DNA of 63,089 nt, from positions 170,940-234,028 of the forward strand of contig JAPLSO010000033.1 of NCBI GenBank assembly GCA_026398595.1. The letters are read 5' to 3'. The notes beneath the pieces are model-generated. The model was not told the origin of the DNA, ran no database searches, and saw nothing but the letters and a program-made list of their open reading frames with translations. Position numbers and translations under genes: made by a program. The stretch's first letter is position 1. Every line of letters starts with the position of its first letter. Below are positions 36,379 to 43,846 of the stretch, in pieces. This DNA is from Spirochaetota bacterium (GTDB lineage: Bacteria > Spirochaetota > Spirochaetia > Treponematales > Rectinemataceae).

Positions 36379-37596
36379 ATGGTCAGCTACAGACTTCTTA
36401 CCAAGAACGCCCGTACCTGCATAGCTGTCGAACCTCTCTGGGCTCTCTTCGGCCCCATGGCATCCTATTTCATGCCCCTGTATCAGAAACAGCTGGGATT
36501 GAACGAGGTTCAGATGGGCCTGCTCAACTCCATAGGCATCGCGACCGGCCTCTTCTTCTATTCGCTCGCAGCTCCCATCACCGACAAGCTCGGGCGCCGC
36601 CGCACCAGCCTCATCTTCGACATCCTCTCCTGGACGATCTCCATGGTCATCTGGGCCTTGGCCAGGTCCTATATCTGGTTCCTGGCAGCCGCCGTATTCA
36701 ATTCCATCGTCAGAGTTGTCTATGTATCCTGGAATCTTCTCATCTCGGAGGACGCCAACGACGAGCAGCGCTCCACCATCTTCGGCTGGATCAACATCAT
36801 CGGGACCTTCGGGGGGTTCACGACCCTTGTTGGGGGTATGTTCATCACTCGCTTCGGTGTCGTGCCAAGCATGAGAATTCTATTCCTGGCCGGCGCACTG
36901 TCCATGACCTCCATGTTCTTCCTCCGCTACCTGGGGACAAGAGAGACCGCGATGGGGAAGATTCTCATGGACAAGACAAAGGAAATAAGTCTCCTCGCCT
37001 TGACCTTGCGGCAGCTTCCCAGGGCCAGAATGGCTCTTAAAGACCCTTTCTTCCTCCGCATGGTGGGGATCTTCTTCATCGTCAATGCAATCAGTGTCAT
37101 AGATTTCTTTCGGATACTCTATCTCAGGGATATGAAGCTCCTCCCACCCCTTATCGTATCCTCCGTTCCGGCGCTGAGCGCCCTGGCGAGCTTCTTCCTC
37201 TTCTTTTTCATCTTGCCCAGGCAGAAGGAAGCCAAGGCCCCGAATCATCTGGCCGGTTCCTTCCTTGCCTGCCTCGCTTTCCAGGTTTTCTTCATCGCGA
37301 TGCCGAAGGGATCGATCCTTGCCGCGATCCTGATATTCCCCTCCCTTCAGGCCTCCTATGCCCTCCTGGCGACATTCAGGGACACGGTCTTCATGAACAG
37401 GACGGAGGCCGAAATAAGGAGCGAAAGATTCAGTCTCATTCAGAGCATCATGATGCTCCTCTGCATTCCCATAGGCTGGATTGCGGGGCTTTTATATTCT
37501 CTTTCGCCCCATCTGCCTTTCGTCCTTTCCTGTCTTCTCTACACATCCGGCTTCTTCCTCGCCAGGAAGATTCGGAGCATGAATGCAGGGACTTGA
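36379..37596 (+). CDS. Major facilitator superfamily transporter
   Basis: This 405-residue inner-membrane protein has about twelve hydrophobic segments. The loop between segments 2 and 3 carries the MFS motif A-like DKLGRRRTSLIFD, the best evidence for the family. The substrate cannot be told. The ATG at 36379 has no strong ribosome-binding site. It is divergent from lepA (89 bases between starts) and is followed by the glutaredoxin-like gene 86 bases on. Confidence 0.85.
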   Translation: MVSYRLLTKNARTCIAVEPLWALFGPMASYFMPLYQKQLGLNEVQMGLLNSIGIATGLFFYSLAAPITDKLGRRRTSLIFDILSWTISMVIWALARSYIWFLAAAVFNSIVRVVYVSWNLLISEDANDEQRSTIFGWINIIGTFGGFTTLVGGMFITRFGVVPSMRILFLAGALSMTSMFFLRYLGTRETAMGKILMDKTKEISLLALTLRQLPRARMALKDPFFLRMVGIFFIVNAISVIDFFRILYLRDMKLLPPLIVSSVPALSALASFFLFFFILPRQKEAKAPNHLAGSFLACLAFQVFFIAMPKGSILAAILIFPSLQASYALLATFRDTVFMNRTEAEIRSERFSLIQSIMMLLCIPIGWIAGLLYSLSPHLPFVLSCLLYTSGFFLARKIRSMNAGT

Positions 37597-37682
37597 GTGC
37601 CTTTTCCCAGCAGCGAATACCGCGGCGTCCGCTGTACGAGAGTCCTATCCAACCTGTATACTTTTAGAACGGAGGCTGATCG

Positions 37683-37997
37683 ATGGACCTGCATGGGTTA
37701 AACTTTACGGGAAAAGAGGGAGCTAGAAAGGATCACGATATCGTCGTCTATGCCCTTTCCACCTGTGGGCACTGTAGAAGAGCCTTGGAATTCCTAAAGG
37801 AGCGCGACTTAGCCTACAGGTATATCTATGTCGATTTGCTGCCCTTCGAGACCAAGAATGCCATCAAGACTGAACTCAAGGATCGTTTCAGGGAGAATGT
37901 CGCCTTCCCCTTCGCCGTGATCGACAATACGAGCCACCTCGTCGGCTTTATAGAGCCGGATTGGATTCTTAGCCTCGGTCTTGGAGAAAAACCATGA
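37683..37997 (+). CDS. Glutaredoxin-like thiol-disulfide protein
   Basis: This 104-residue thioredoxin-fold protein has a two-cysteine active site CGHC (Cys28, Cys31) after the first beta strand (IVVYALSTCGHC), a pattern of NrdH/glutaredoxin-like proteins. The cis-Pro appears in FPFAVID. The C-terminal half is short. GGAGG precedes the ATG. It overlaps by 4 bases (ATGA) the FTR-type gene, so the two are co-translated, and the glutaredoxin is the obvious electron acceptor of that partner. Confidence 0.87.
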   Translation: MDLHGLNFTGKEGARKDHDIVVYALSTCGHCRRALEFLKERDLAYRYIYVDLLPFETKNAIKTELKDRFRENVAFPFAVIDNTSHLVGFIEPDWILSLGLGEKP

Positions 37998-38320
37998 AGC
38001 AGAAATCGCTTGAGGACGTCCGTCTCTTCACCGTCATGGCTGCGGTAAAGCAGGGCTGGGTCCTCAACGCCGATCAAGGCTTCTATGACATCCTGGCGCA
38101 AGGACTCTGCGACAACTTCAATCGCTATGGATACTTCCTCTGCCCATGCAGGGACACGGACGGTTCTCGGCTGGCCGACAAAGACTCGATCTGTCCCTGC
38201 CTGTGGTCTAAAAGCGACATCCCCGAATATGGCCACTGCTACTGCGCCCTCTACCTATCGCAAAACTTCGTCGATTCAAATCTCGCGCCTTCGAGCATTC
38301 CCGATCGCCGGTATGGATGA
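37994..38320 (+). CDS. Ferredoxin:thioredoxin reductase catalytic-chain-type protein
   Basis: This 108-residue protein has the characteristic cysteine pattern of FTR catalytic subunits: CPC (50, 52), CPC (67, 69) and CYC (82, 84) within GHCYC. Four of these bind a [4Fe-4S] cluster and two form the redox disulfide in known FTRs. It would pass electrons from ferredoxin, one at a time, to a disulfide on the glutaredoxin-like partner upstream. No variable (FtrA) chain is adjacent. It overlaps the cysteine desulfurase gene by 4 bases. Confidence 0.88.
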   Translation: MKQKSLEDVRLFTVMAAVKQGWVLNADQGFYDILAQGLCDNFNRYGYFLCPCRDTDGSRLADKDSICPCLWSKSDIPEYGHCYCALYLSQNFVDSNLAPSSIPDRRYG

Positions 38321-39501
38321 TGATCTACCTCGACTGGGCGGCCACCGCCATTCCCGATTTCTCACTCCTTTCGCAGGCTCTCTCCGCCAGCGTCGAAATA
38401 TTTGGAAATCCCTCAAGCATCCACGATGCCGGCAGAGCCGCCAAGCTCCGGCTTGAGGCCGCAAGGTCAGGCCTTCTCGCATCCTTCCTAGGGCCAGCCC
38501 CGAACGAGCCAGAAGGCAGCTTGGTGTTCACGGGTTCGGGGACCGAGGCCGACCAGATACCCCTATTATCCCTCCTTAGGATGGCTGGAGCCCGCACGTC
38601 GCGTCCCCACATCGTTCTCTCTTCGATCGAGCATGCCGCTGTCCATACCCAGGCCGAAGTCCTGGCCCGCCTTGGTTTCGATCTCGGCTTTGTCGACCCC
38701 GATGCAGAAGGACGCGTGAGTCCCGCCAGCCTCATGGCCAAGCTACGCCCACAGACCCGCCTCGTCGCCGTGATGGCGGTCAACAACGAGACTGGGGCAA
38801 TCCAGGACTCCGCCAGCCTGGCCGCCGCCCTCGATGGGCTGGGTCCTTTAAAACGCAGAACGCTTTGCTTCCACGTCGACTGCGTCCAGGCTCTCGGCAA
38901 GATCCCCTTGGGATTCCTCTCCAAGGGCATAGACAGCGCAGCTTTCAGCGCCCACAAGATCAGGGGCCCCCGAGGCGTCGGCGCTCTCTGGACAAAAAAA
39001 CCCATCCAGGCCCTTGCCCAGGGCGGCGGCCAGGAAGAAGGCATGAGATCGGGTACGGAGAACCTTTTTGGGGCCGAGGCCTTCAGACTCTGTGCCGAGT
39101 CTGCGGCTCGAGATTTCGACATCAACCATGCCCAGTCCCTCCTGCTTGAAAAGCGTCTCATCGACGGAGTCTTGCGAATTGACGGCGGCCATATCGTCCC
39201 CGAATCAAGGCAACCAGGCGATGGGCGCTGGGTTCCTTGCATTGTGAGCCTGGCCTTCCCCGGACTCGGCGGAGAGGTTATGGCAAGGGCGCTCTCCGAC
39301 AGGGGAATCGCCATATCGACAGGCTCAGCTTGTTCCCATGCCAAGCACGTTTCGGGAAGGAGAGTCCTCGACGCCATGGGCGTCGACAAAGCCCTCTCTT
39401 TCTCGGCAATCCGCGTTTCCACAGGCCCGGACACGAAGCCCGAGCAGATTGACGCTTTCCTCGAATCCGCCGAGGATATCTACAAAAAACTAAAAAATTG
39501 A
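38317..39501 (+). CDS. Cysteine desulfurase (NifS/IscS family)
   Basis: This PLP enzyme moves sulfur from cysteine to a protein persulfide. The 394 residues begin MMIYLDWAATA (family signature DNAAT-like). The PLP lysine is in SAFSAHKIRGPRG and the catalytic loop cysteine in STGSACSHAKHVSGR, short-loop type. It follows the Grx and FTR genes with overlap and precedes thiI by 13 bases. Sulfur delivery to ThiI for tRNA 4-thiouridine is the likely role; Fe-S assembly is an alternative. Confidence 0.9.
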   Translation: MMIYLDWAATAIPDFSLLSQALSASVEIFGNPSSIHDAGRAAKLRLEAARSGLLASFLGPAPNEPEGSLVFTGSGTEADQIPLLSLLRMAGARTSRPHIVLSSIEHAAVHTQAEVLARLGFDLGFVDPDAEGRVSPASLMAKLRPQTRLVAVMAVNNETGAIQDSASLAAALDGLGPLKRRTLCFHVDCVQALGKIPLGFLSKGIDSAAFSAHKIRGPRGVGALWTKKPIQALAQGGGQEEGMRSGTENLFGAEAFRLCAESAARDFDINHAQSLLLEKRLIDGVLRIDGGHIVPESRQPGDGRWVPCIVSLAFPGLGGEVMARALSDRGIAISTGSACSHAKHVSGRRVLDAMGVDKALSFSAIRVSTGPDTKPEQIDAFLESAEDIYKKLKN

Positions 39502-39514
39502 GGTTGCCAAGTAT

Positions 39515-40708
39515 ATGGAATCCCTATTTCTGATCAAGCCCGGCGAAATACTCCTCAAACAGGGCAACCAGGACGAATTTATAAAAGGCCTCATCCGGCA
39601 GCTCAGGCTGCGGATGGGGAAGACAGTCTGCGATATCTTCGAGTACCCCGGCAGATTCTTCCTATCGGTGGATTCAGCCAACGAGGCTAAGGCTGCATTT
39701 GTTCTCGACCACTGTCCCGGGCTCAACGGCTTTGCCAAGGCCAAATGTTGCGCCAAGACCGTCGAGGCCGTCCTCGCTGCCTCCATGGAAGTCGCGAAGG
39801 AAGGCTTTGCCTCAGGATCCAGAAGCTTCAAGGTCGAAACGCGGCGGTCGGACAAGAGCTTCCCCCTTGGGTCCTACGAGACATCGGCACTTATGGGCGA
39901 GAAAATCCTGGCCGCCTTGCCTGAACTGACCGTCGATGTACATTCGCCCGACCTCATCGTCAATCTCGAGATACGTGAGAAGGCCTATGCGTATGGGGCG
40001 ACTCAAAAGGGACCCAGGGGTCTTCCCTCGGGCTCAGGAGGAAGAGCCCTCGTCCTTCTCTCGGGCGGTATCGATTCCCCCGTCGCCGCATTTCTTATGG
40101 CCGTGCGGGGCCTTGAGCTGGATTTTGTCCACTTCCAATCCTATCCCTACACATCGATCGAAGCTCAGCGCAAGGTCGAGAAACTCACGCGACTTGTGAC
40201 TGCTTGGTGCGGCCGATCCAGGCTCTGGGTTCTCCCCTTCACCGAAGTACAGCAGGAAATCAAGAAAAGAGCGGCTGTGGATGCTTCAACCATCATGCTC
40301 AGGTCGGCGATGATGGAAGCGGCCAACAGGATCGCAGGAAAGATCGGCGCCAAGGCTATCGTAACGGGCGAAAGCCTCGGCCAGGTCGCAAGCCAGACGG
40401 CGGAGAACATGCGGATTACCGAGGCCCCCACGACCCTCCCTGTCTTCAGACCCTTAGTCGGTCTGGACAAGGAAGACATCATCCACCTGGCCAAGCGGAT
40501 AGGGACCTACGAGACCTCCATCCTTCCGTACGAGGACTGCTGTGTACTCTTCTCGCCCAAGCATCCGCTTCTCAAGCCTGACTATGGCTCTCTCGTCGCC
40601 AGTTACAGGGCGCTTGCCCTCACCCCTTTCATCGAAAGGAGCGTGGAGGGGACTGAGCTTTTCAAATACGGTTATACGGATGTACTGACGGAATTTGGGG
40701 TTCGCTGA
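39515..40708 (+). CDS. thiI: tRNA 4-thiouridine synthase ThiI, without rhodanese domain
   Basis: It adenylates and thiolates U8 of tRNAs. The 397-residue protein has an N-terminal ferredoxin-like/THUMP region (about 1-165) and a PP-loop domain with LSGGIDSPVAAFL near residue 180. The cysteine pair in EDCCVLFSPKHP lies late. It ends there: the C-terminal rhodanese extension found in E. coli, needed for thiazole synthesis, is absent, as in many bacterial ThiI proteins. So it probably serves tRNA modification, fed by the desulfurase upstream. Confidence 0.93.
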   Translation: MESLFLIKPGEILLKQGNQDEFIKGLIRQLRLRMGKTVCDIFEYPGRFFLSVDSANEAKAAFVLDHCPGLNGFAKAKCCAKTVEAVLAASMEVAKEGFASGSRSFKVETRRSDKSFPLGSYETSALMGEKILAALPELTVDVHSPDLIVNLEIREKAYAYGATQKGPRGLPSGSGGRALVLLSGGIDSPVAAFLMAVRGLELDFVHFQSYPYTSIEAQRKVEKLTRLVTAWCGRSRLWVLPFTEVQQEIKKRAAVDASTIMLRSAMMEAANRIAGKIGAKAIVTGESLGQVASQTAENMRITEAPTTLPVFRPLVGLDKEDIIHLAKRIGTYETSILPYEDCCVLFSPKHPLLKPDYGSLVASYRALALTPFIERSVEGTELFKYGYTDVLTEFGVR

Positions 40709-40712
40709 ATAT

Positions 40713-40751
40713 AAAAAAACCCGAGCCGCGCGATGACCGAGCTGACCCGGG
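40713..40751 (-). terminator. Terminator after tRNA-Glu
   Basis: On the minus strand CCCGGGTC pairs with GGCTCGGG (two wobble pairs) and is followed by seven T. It starts a few bases past the tRNA-Glu 3' end. Confidence 0.65.
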
Positions 40752-40753
40752 AC

Positions 40754-40825
40754 TATCCCCAAGGGGAATCGAACCCCTGTTGGCGGGATGAAAACCCGCT
40801 GTCCTGACCGCTAGACGATGGGGAC
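40754..40825 (-). tRNA. tRNA-Glu (TTC)
   Basis: The acceptor is GTCCCCA/TGGGGAT (G1-T72 wobble), the anticodon stem GCGGG/CCCGC and the loop TTTTCAT (anticodon TTC). The T-arm is CAGGGGTTCGATTCCCCTT. CCA is not encoded. Confidence 0.95.
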
Positions 40826-40892
40826 CTGAACAAGTCTGGACGGGGAGCAAACTAACAGGAAAGCCAGGCCTGTGTCAAGCTCGGCTGCCTCT

Positions 40893-42158
40893 CTAGAAAT
40901 CCGAGACGGCGAGAGCGGTCTTTATCTTCGCGTAGAGATGTCGGGCAAGAATATTCTCCGGTTCTATCCGGAGGGCTATTTCGCAATCGGCATGAGCATT
41001 CGCGAGATCTCCCATTTTGAAGAAGCAGGTAGCCCTTCTATAGCGCGAGTAGAAGTGGTAGGGATGTAATTCCAGGGCGGCGGTAAAGTCCTCGACCGCA
41101 CCAGCCACGTCGTTCAGGATACTCTTCACCACGCCTCGATAGTAGAGGGCCTTGTAGGATCCAGGGTCAAGGTCCAGACAGGAACCAAAGTCGGCCTGAG
41201 CCTCAGCGTATTTGGCCTGAGCGAAGAAGGCCATTCCGCGGTGCTTGTACACGACCGAGGCTATTTCCTTTCCAGGGTTCGCCGCGATGATCGATCCATA
41301 GATCCTCACCGCCTTATCGAAATCGGCCTTGTTGTGTGCCTCGAGGGCGGCGAGCATCATGCCGTCGAGACCGAAACTGCCGAAATTTTCATCCCCGGTC
41401 TCGGGCTTGGAGGTATTTGCGCTCTCATCCGAGCCGCCTTCGTTCGAAGTAAGCTTGCCCTCCGAGACTTCCTCTATCTGTCTGTAGAAAGCCTGGGTCC
41501 GCTGGCCCAGTTCGGCGTTAAGACGTTTCTGAAACTCGAGGATCTCCTGAAACATGATGTCGGAAAGCGTGAGATTTGCGTTGACAGCGGCGAGCTTCCT
41601 CCGCATCGGCTCGTCGAGCGGCGTGAACTCGGCCTTGTAGACGAGTTCGTGTTCTACCTCGGCCCATGCTTCCTGGAGAATTGTCCTGAGCTGTATCTCC
41701 ACGACGTTGCGTTCGAGATGGGGACAGAGGATTAAGAGCGCTTCCGGTATCCTGACAAGGATGTGGATGGATTCGTAACCGAACTCCCTGAACGAACGCT
41801 CCGCACCTTTCCGCTCCGTTTCTTCGATGAGGAAGTTTCTGGAGAGGGTATTCTCCGCGACGGCGAGATCGCCCAGGAAGGGACAGATAATGCGGATCGC
41901 CAAAATATCGTTGACAGGAAGGGGACCGGTTTTTTCGCTCCATGATTTCTTGAGCAGCCTCAGTTTTTTTGAATAATAGGAGTCGAATTCCTTGACTCTG
42001 CCCTTCAAGGTGGGCTTGAGACCGCTCTTGGTCATGCAGGCCGCGGTAATGGAGAGGAATTTTTCCAATGCATTGTCATAGCTGGGGCGGGATTCCAGGT
42101 ACAGGGCTTTCAGTTTAGCCTTATCGGGGATAAGAAGGACAGACTGCTCAAGTTCCAT
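40893..42158 (-). CDS. RelA/SpoT-type alarmone synthetase domain fused to TPR repeats
   Basis: The 421-residue protein has an N-terminal RelA/SpoT nucleotidyltransferase domain. Signatures include R54-x-K56-x3-S60-x3-K64, DILAIRIIC (84-92), YESIH (128-132) and EIQLRT (154-159). It lacks the HD hydrolase domain and the TGS/ACT regulatory domains. After a Ser/Glu-rich linker (about 235-262) come at least four TPR-like helical repeats (267-415). It should make (p)ppGpp-like alarmones, with the TPR region as a protein-binding module; activity is inferred from intact motifs. It is 3 bases downstream of the GerMN gene. There is no signal peptide, so it is cytoplasmic. Confidence 0.88.
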   Translation of the reverse strand: MELEQSVLLIPDKAKLKALYLESRPSYDNALEKFLSITAACMTKSGLKPTLKGRVKEFDSYYSKKLRLLKKSWSEKTGPLPVNDILAIRIICPFLGDLAVAENTLSRNFLIEETERKGAERSFREFGYESIHILVRIPEALLILCPHLERNVVEIQLRTILQEAWAEVEHELVYKAEFTPLDEPMRRKLAAVNANLTLSDIMFQEILEFQKRLNAELGQRTQAFYRQIEEVSEGKLTSNEGGSDESANTSKPETGDENFGSFGLDGMMLAALEAHNKADFDKAVRIYGSIIAANPGKEIASVVYKHRGMAFFAQAKYAEAQADFGSCLDLDPGSYKALYYRGVVKSILNDVAGAVEDFTAALELHPYHFYSRYRRATCFFKMGDLANAHADCEIALRIEPENILARHLYAKIKTALAVSDF

Positions 42159-42161
42159 AAC

Positions 42162-42617
42162 CTAGCTCCCGATCTGGTGACCGTTAATATAGAGTTCCAG
42201 CTTCCCCGAGCCAGGTACCGAACTGCTCAGGCTCTGTTCGATAGCCTTCTTGAAAAGGTCGAATGGCAGCTTCTGCTCAGCCAGATCGACGATCTCCACA
42301 TCGATGAAAAGCGTCCCCCCCCTGTGCATCACCGATCCCAGCCGCGCGTCTCCCTGGATGAGGGGCTGGTTGTATGGCTCCATGGGACCGAGAAGCAGTT
42401 CGGACATAAGTTCTTCCGCCCTCTCCTCCATGCTCCCCAGAAGGGGAGCGGCTCGGGTCTCCATGACAAGAGACTTATAGTGTCTGTCGGCGAAATAGAG
42501 CTTCGCGTTTCCTGTCCGACCCCAGAGCCCGAACGCGAGAATTGCGACAGCAGCGAGTATGGGTAGTACAAGCATCCAGCCCTTCCCCGGAACTAGACCG
42601 CGGCTATTTTCACTCAA
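42162..42617 (-). CDS. GerMN-domain membrane protein
   Basis: This 151-residue protein has one N-terminal transmembrane helix (about residues 13-33) and a GerMN-type domain (KLYFADRHYKSL ... LMSELLLGPMEP ... TLFIDVEIVDLAEQ). The domain occurs in spore-germination GerM and in periplasmic proteins near amidases of non-sporulating bacteria. It starts with TTG behind GAGAGGT and begins 3 bases after the amidase stop. A role with the amidase in peptidoglycan remodelling is inferred. Confidence 0.8.
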   Translation of the reverse strand: MSENSRGLVPGKGWMLVLPILAAVAILAFGLWGRTGNAKLYFADRHYKSLVMETRAAPLLGSMEERAEELMSELLLGPMEPYNQPLIQGDARLGSVMHRGGTLFIDVEIVDLAEQKLPFDLFKKAIEQSLSSSVPGSGKLELYINGHQIGS

Positions 42618-42620
42618 GTT

Positions 42621-43634
42621 CTACCTCTCGAAATAATCGATGAAATCGACAATGCCATTGTAGATCGCGTCGCCGATCCTTCTCAAGTAACCGGAGCCTG
42701 AGAGGGACCGTCCCTCGTCGGGATTCGTGATGAACCCCATTTCGATGAGAATGGAGGGCATCTTGGCATTTCGGACAACGAACCACTCCTCGGGCCGTAT
42801 TCCCCGACCGGGGCTCTGGCGTCCAAGTTCGACACCCAGCCTTTCATAAACCTTACGGGCAAGAATGATACTCTCGGTGGTAAACTCTTCCTCGAGCATG
42901 GCGTTGAGTATGGGAGCTATATCCTTGCCCTTCTCCTTGACCGTCTCGGCATCCACGACCGTCCTGCGGTATTCGGGGTTCAGGTACCATACTTCATAGC
43001 CCTTTGCCGTCTTGTTGAAGGATGCGTTGGCATGGATCGATACATAGATCACCGCTTCGTCCTTCTCGAGATCTACCGAGTTGGCCATGGCGACTCGGTC
43101 GTCCAGGGTCGGATAGCTGTCTCCTTTCCTCGTGACGAGAATCTTGCGGTTGGGAAACCTGGATCGGAGAAGATCGATGACGCGCTTGGACACTTCGAGG
43201 GCCAGGTCCTTTTCCAGGAGTCTCATCCCCCCGATTTCGCCGATAGCTCCGGTGTCCTTTCCCCCATGCCCCGGGTCGATGAGGATAGCCGCGACCGAGT
43301 AGCGGGCATTTCCCGTATGCGAATGGTCTTCGAGTAAACTCCTCACCTTTGACTGAAAATCCTCAGGCAGAACCAGATTATTTGCCTCAAGATAGGGAGG
43401 AGATACTTTCGCGATCTGTTTCCAGTCATAGACGAGAAAAGGCCGATCTGTGGCAAAGGAAACGTAGGAGCCTTCCTTTTCTAAGTAGCCGGTGCCCGTG
43501 AGGGGGTCCCAGTTTAGGCCCAGCTTTTGTATCCGGGCAAACTCAAGAAGCGGCTGAGCTCCTCCAGCTCCGGCTGCGGACAGAACAAAGCAGAGGAAGA
43601 TGATGACCGAAATAGCCTTTTCCGCCTTGTTCAT
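42621..43634 (-). CDS. N-acetylmuramoyl-L-alanine amidase (Amidase_3)
   Basis: This zinc amidase cleaves peptides from peptidoglycan in the periplasm. The 337 residues begin with a signal sequence (about 1-28, core AISVIIFLCFVLSAAGA). The catalytic domain shows ILIDPGHGGKDTGAIG (zinc His), LEKDLALEVSKRV, VYVSIHANA-type VIYVSIHANASF, and the final Glu region in PSILIEMGFITNPDE. Start at 43634 behind AGGA; the 22 codons upstream are not signal-like. First gene of the amidase-GerMN-RelA/SpoT set, divergent from nrdJ. Confidence 0.93.
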   Translation of the reverse strand: MNKAEKAISVIIFLCFVLSAAGAGGAQPLLEFARIQKLGLNWDPLTGTGYLEKEGSYVSFATDRPFLVYDWKQIAKVSPPYLEANNLVLPEDFQSKVRSLLEDHSHTGNARYSVAAILIDPGHGGKDTGAIGEIGGMRLLEKDLALEVSKRVIDLLRSRFPNRKILVTRKGDSYPTLDDRVAMANSVDLEKDEAVIYVSIHANASFNKTAKGYEVWYLNPEYRRTVVDAETVKEKGKDIAPILNAMLEEEFTTESIILARKVYERLGVELGRQSPGRGIRPEEWFVVRNAKMPSILIEMGFITNPDEGRSLSGSGYLRRIGDAIYNGIVDFIDYFER

Positions 43635-43739
43635 ATTGTTCCTATCGGAACAATAGCTTTTTTTCGTGAGTTTTGGAAGGATGCCCCTTGTGTTCATCAA
43701 TCCAATCGTTTATATCTTGATACGGCTCAGGCGACATCA

Positions 43740-43786
43740 CCACAATAGATGGTGGTATGTCCCATCGATGCCATGATATATTGTAG
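43740..43786 (+). promoter_or_regulatory. Tandem NrdR boxes upstream of nrdJ
   Basis: Two 16-base elements resemble the NrdR box (ACACWWTATWTWGTGT): CCACAATAGATGGTGG at 43740-43755 (12 of 16 positions agree) and CCATGATATATTGTAG at 43771-43786 (11 of 16). They are 31 bases apart, three helical turns, the usual spacing of NrdR box pairs. A TTGATA at 43717-43722 and CACAAT 18 bases on could be the promoter, with the first box over the -10. nrdR itself is in this window. Confidence 0.65.
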
Positions 43787-43846
43787 TAAAATCGAAAGGT
43801 ATCTGCGGCGGAGTTGCTTCCGCACGGTTTTGTCAAGGAGCAGAAG

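Noticed and set aside
38325-39434. Open frame of 369 codons on the minus strand
   Set aside because: It lies wholly opposite the cysteine desulfurase, whose motifs are clear; the product has no recognisable domain and is a high-GC antisense shadow.
43635-43846. Cobalamin riboswitch ahead of nrdJ
   Set aside because: The 212-base region is short and shows no B12-box-like core; the NrdR-like boxes explain it better.
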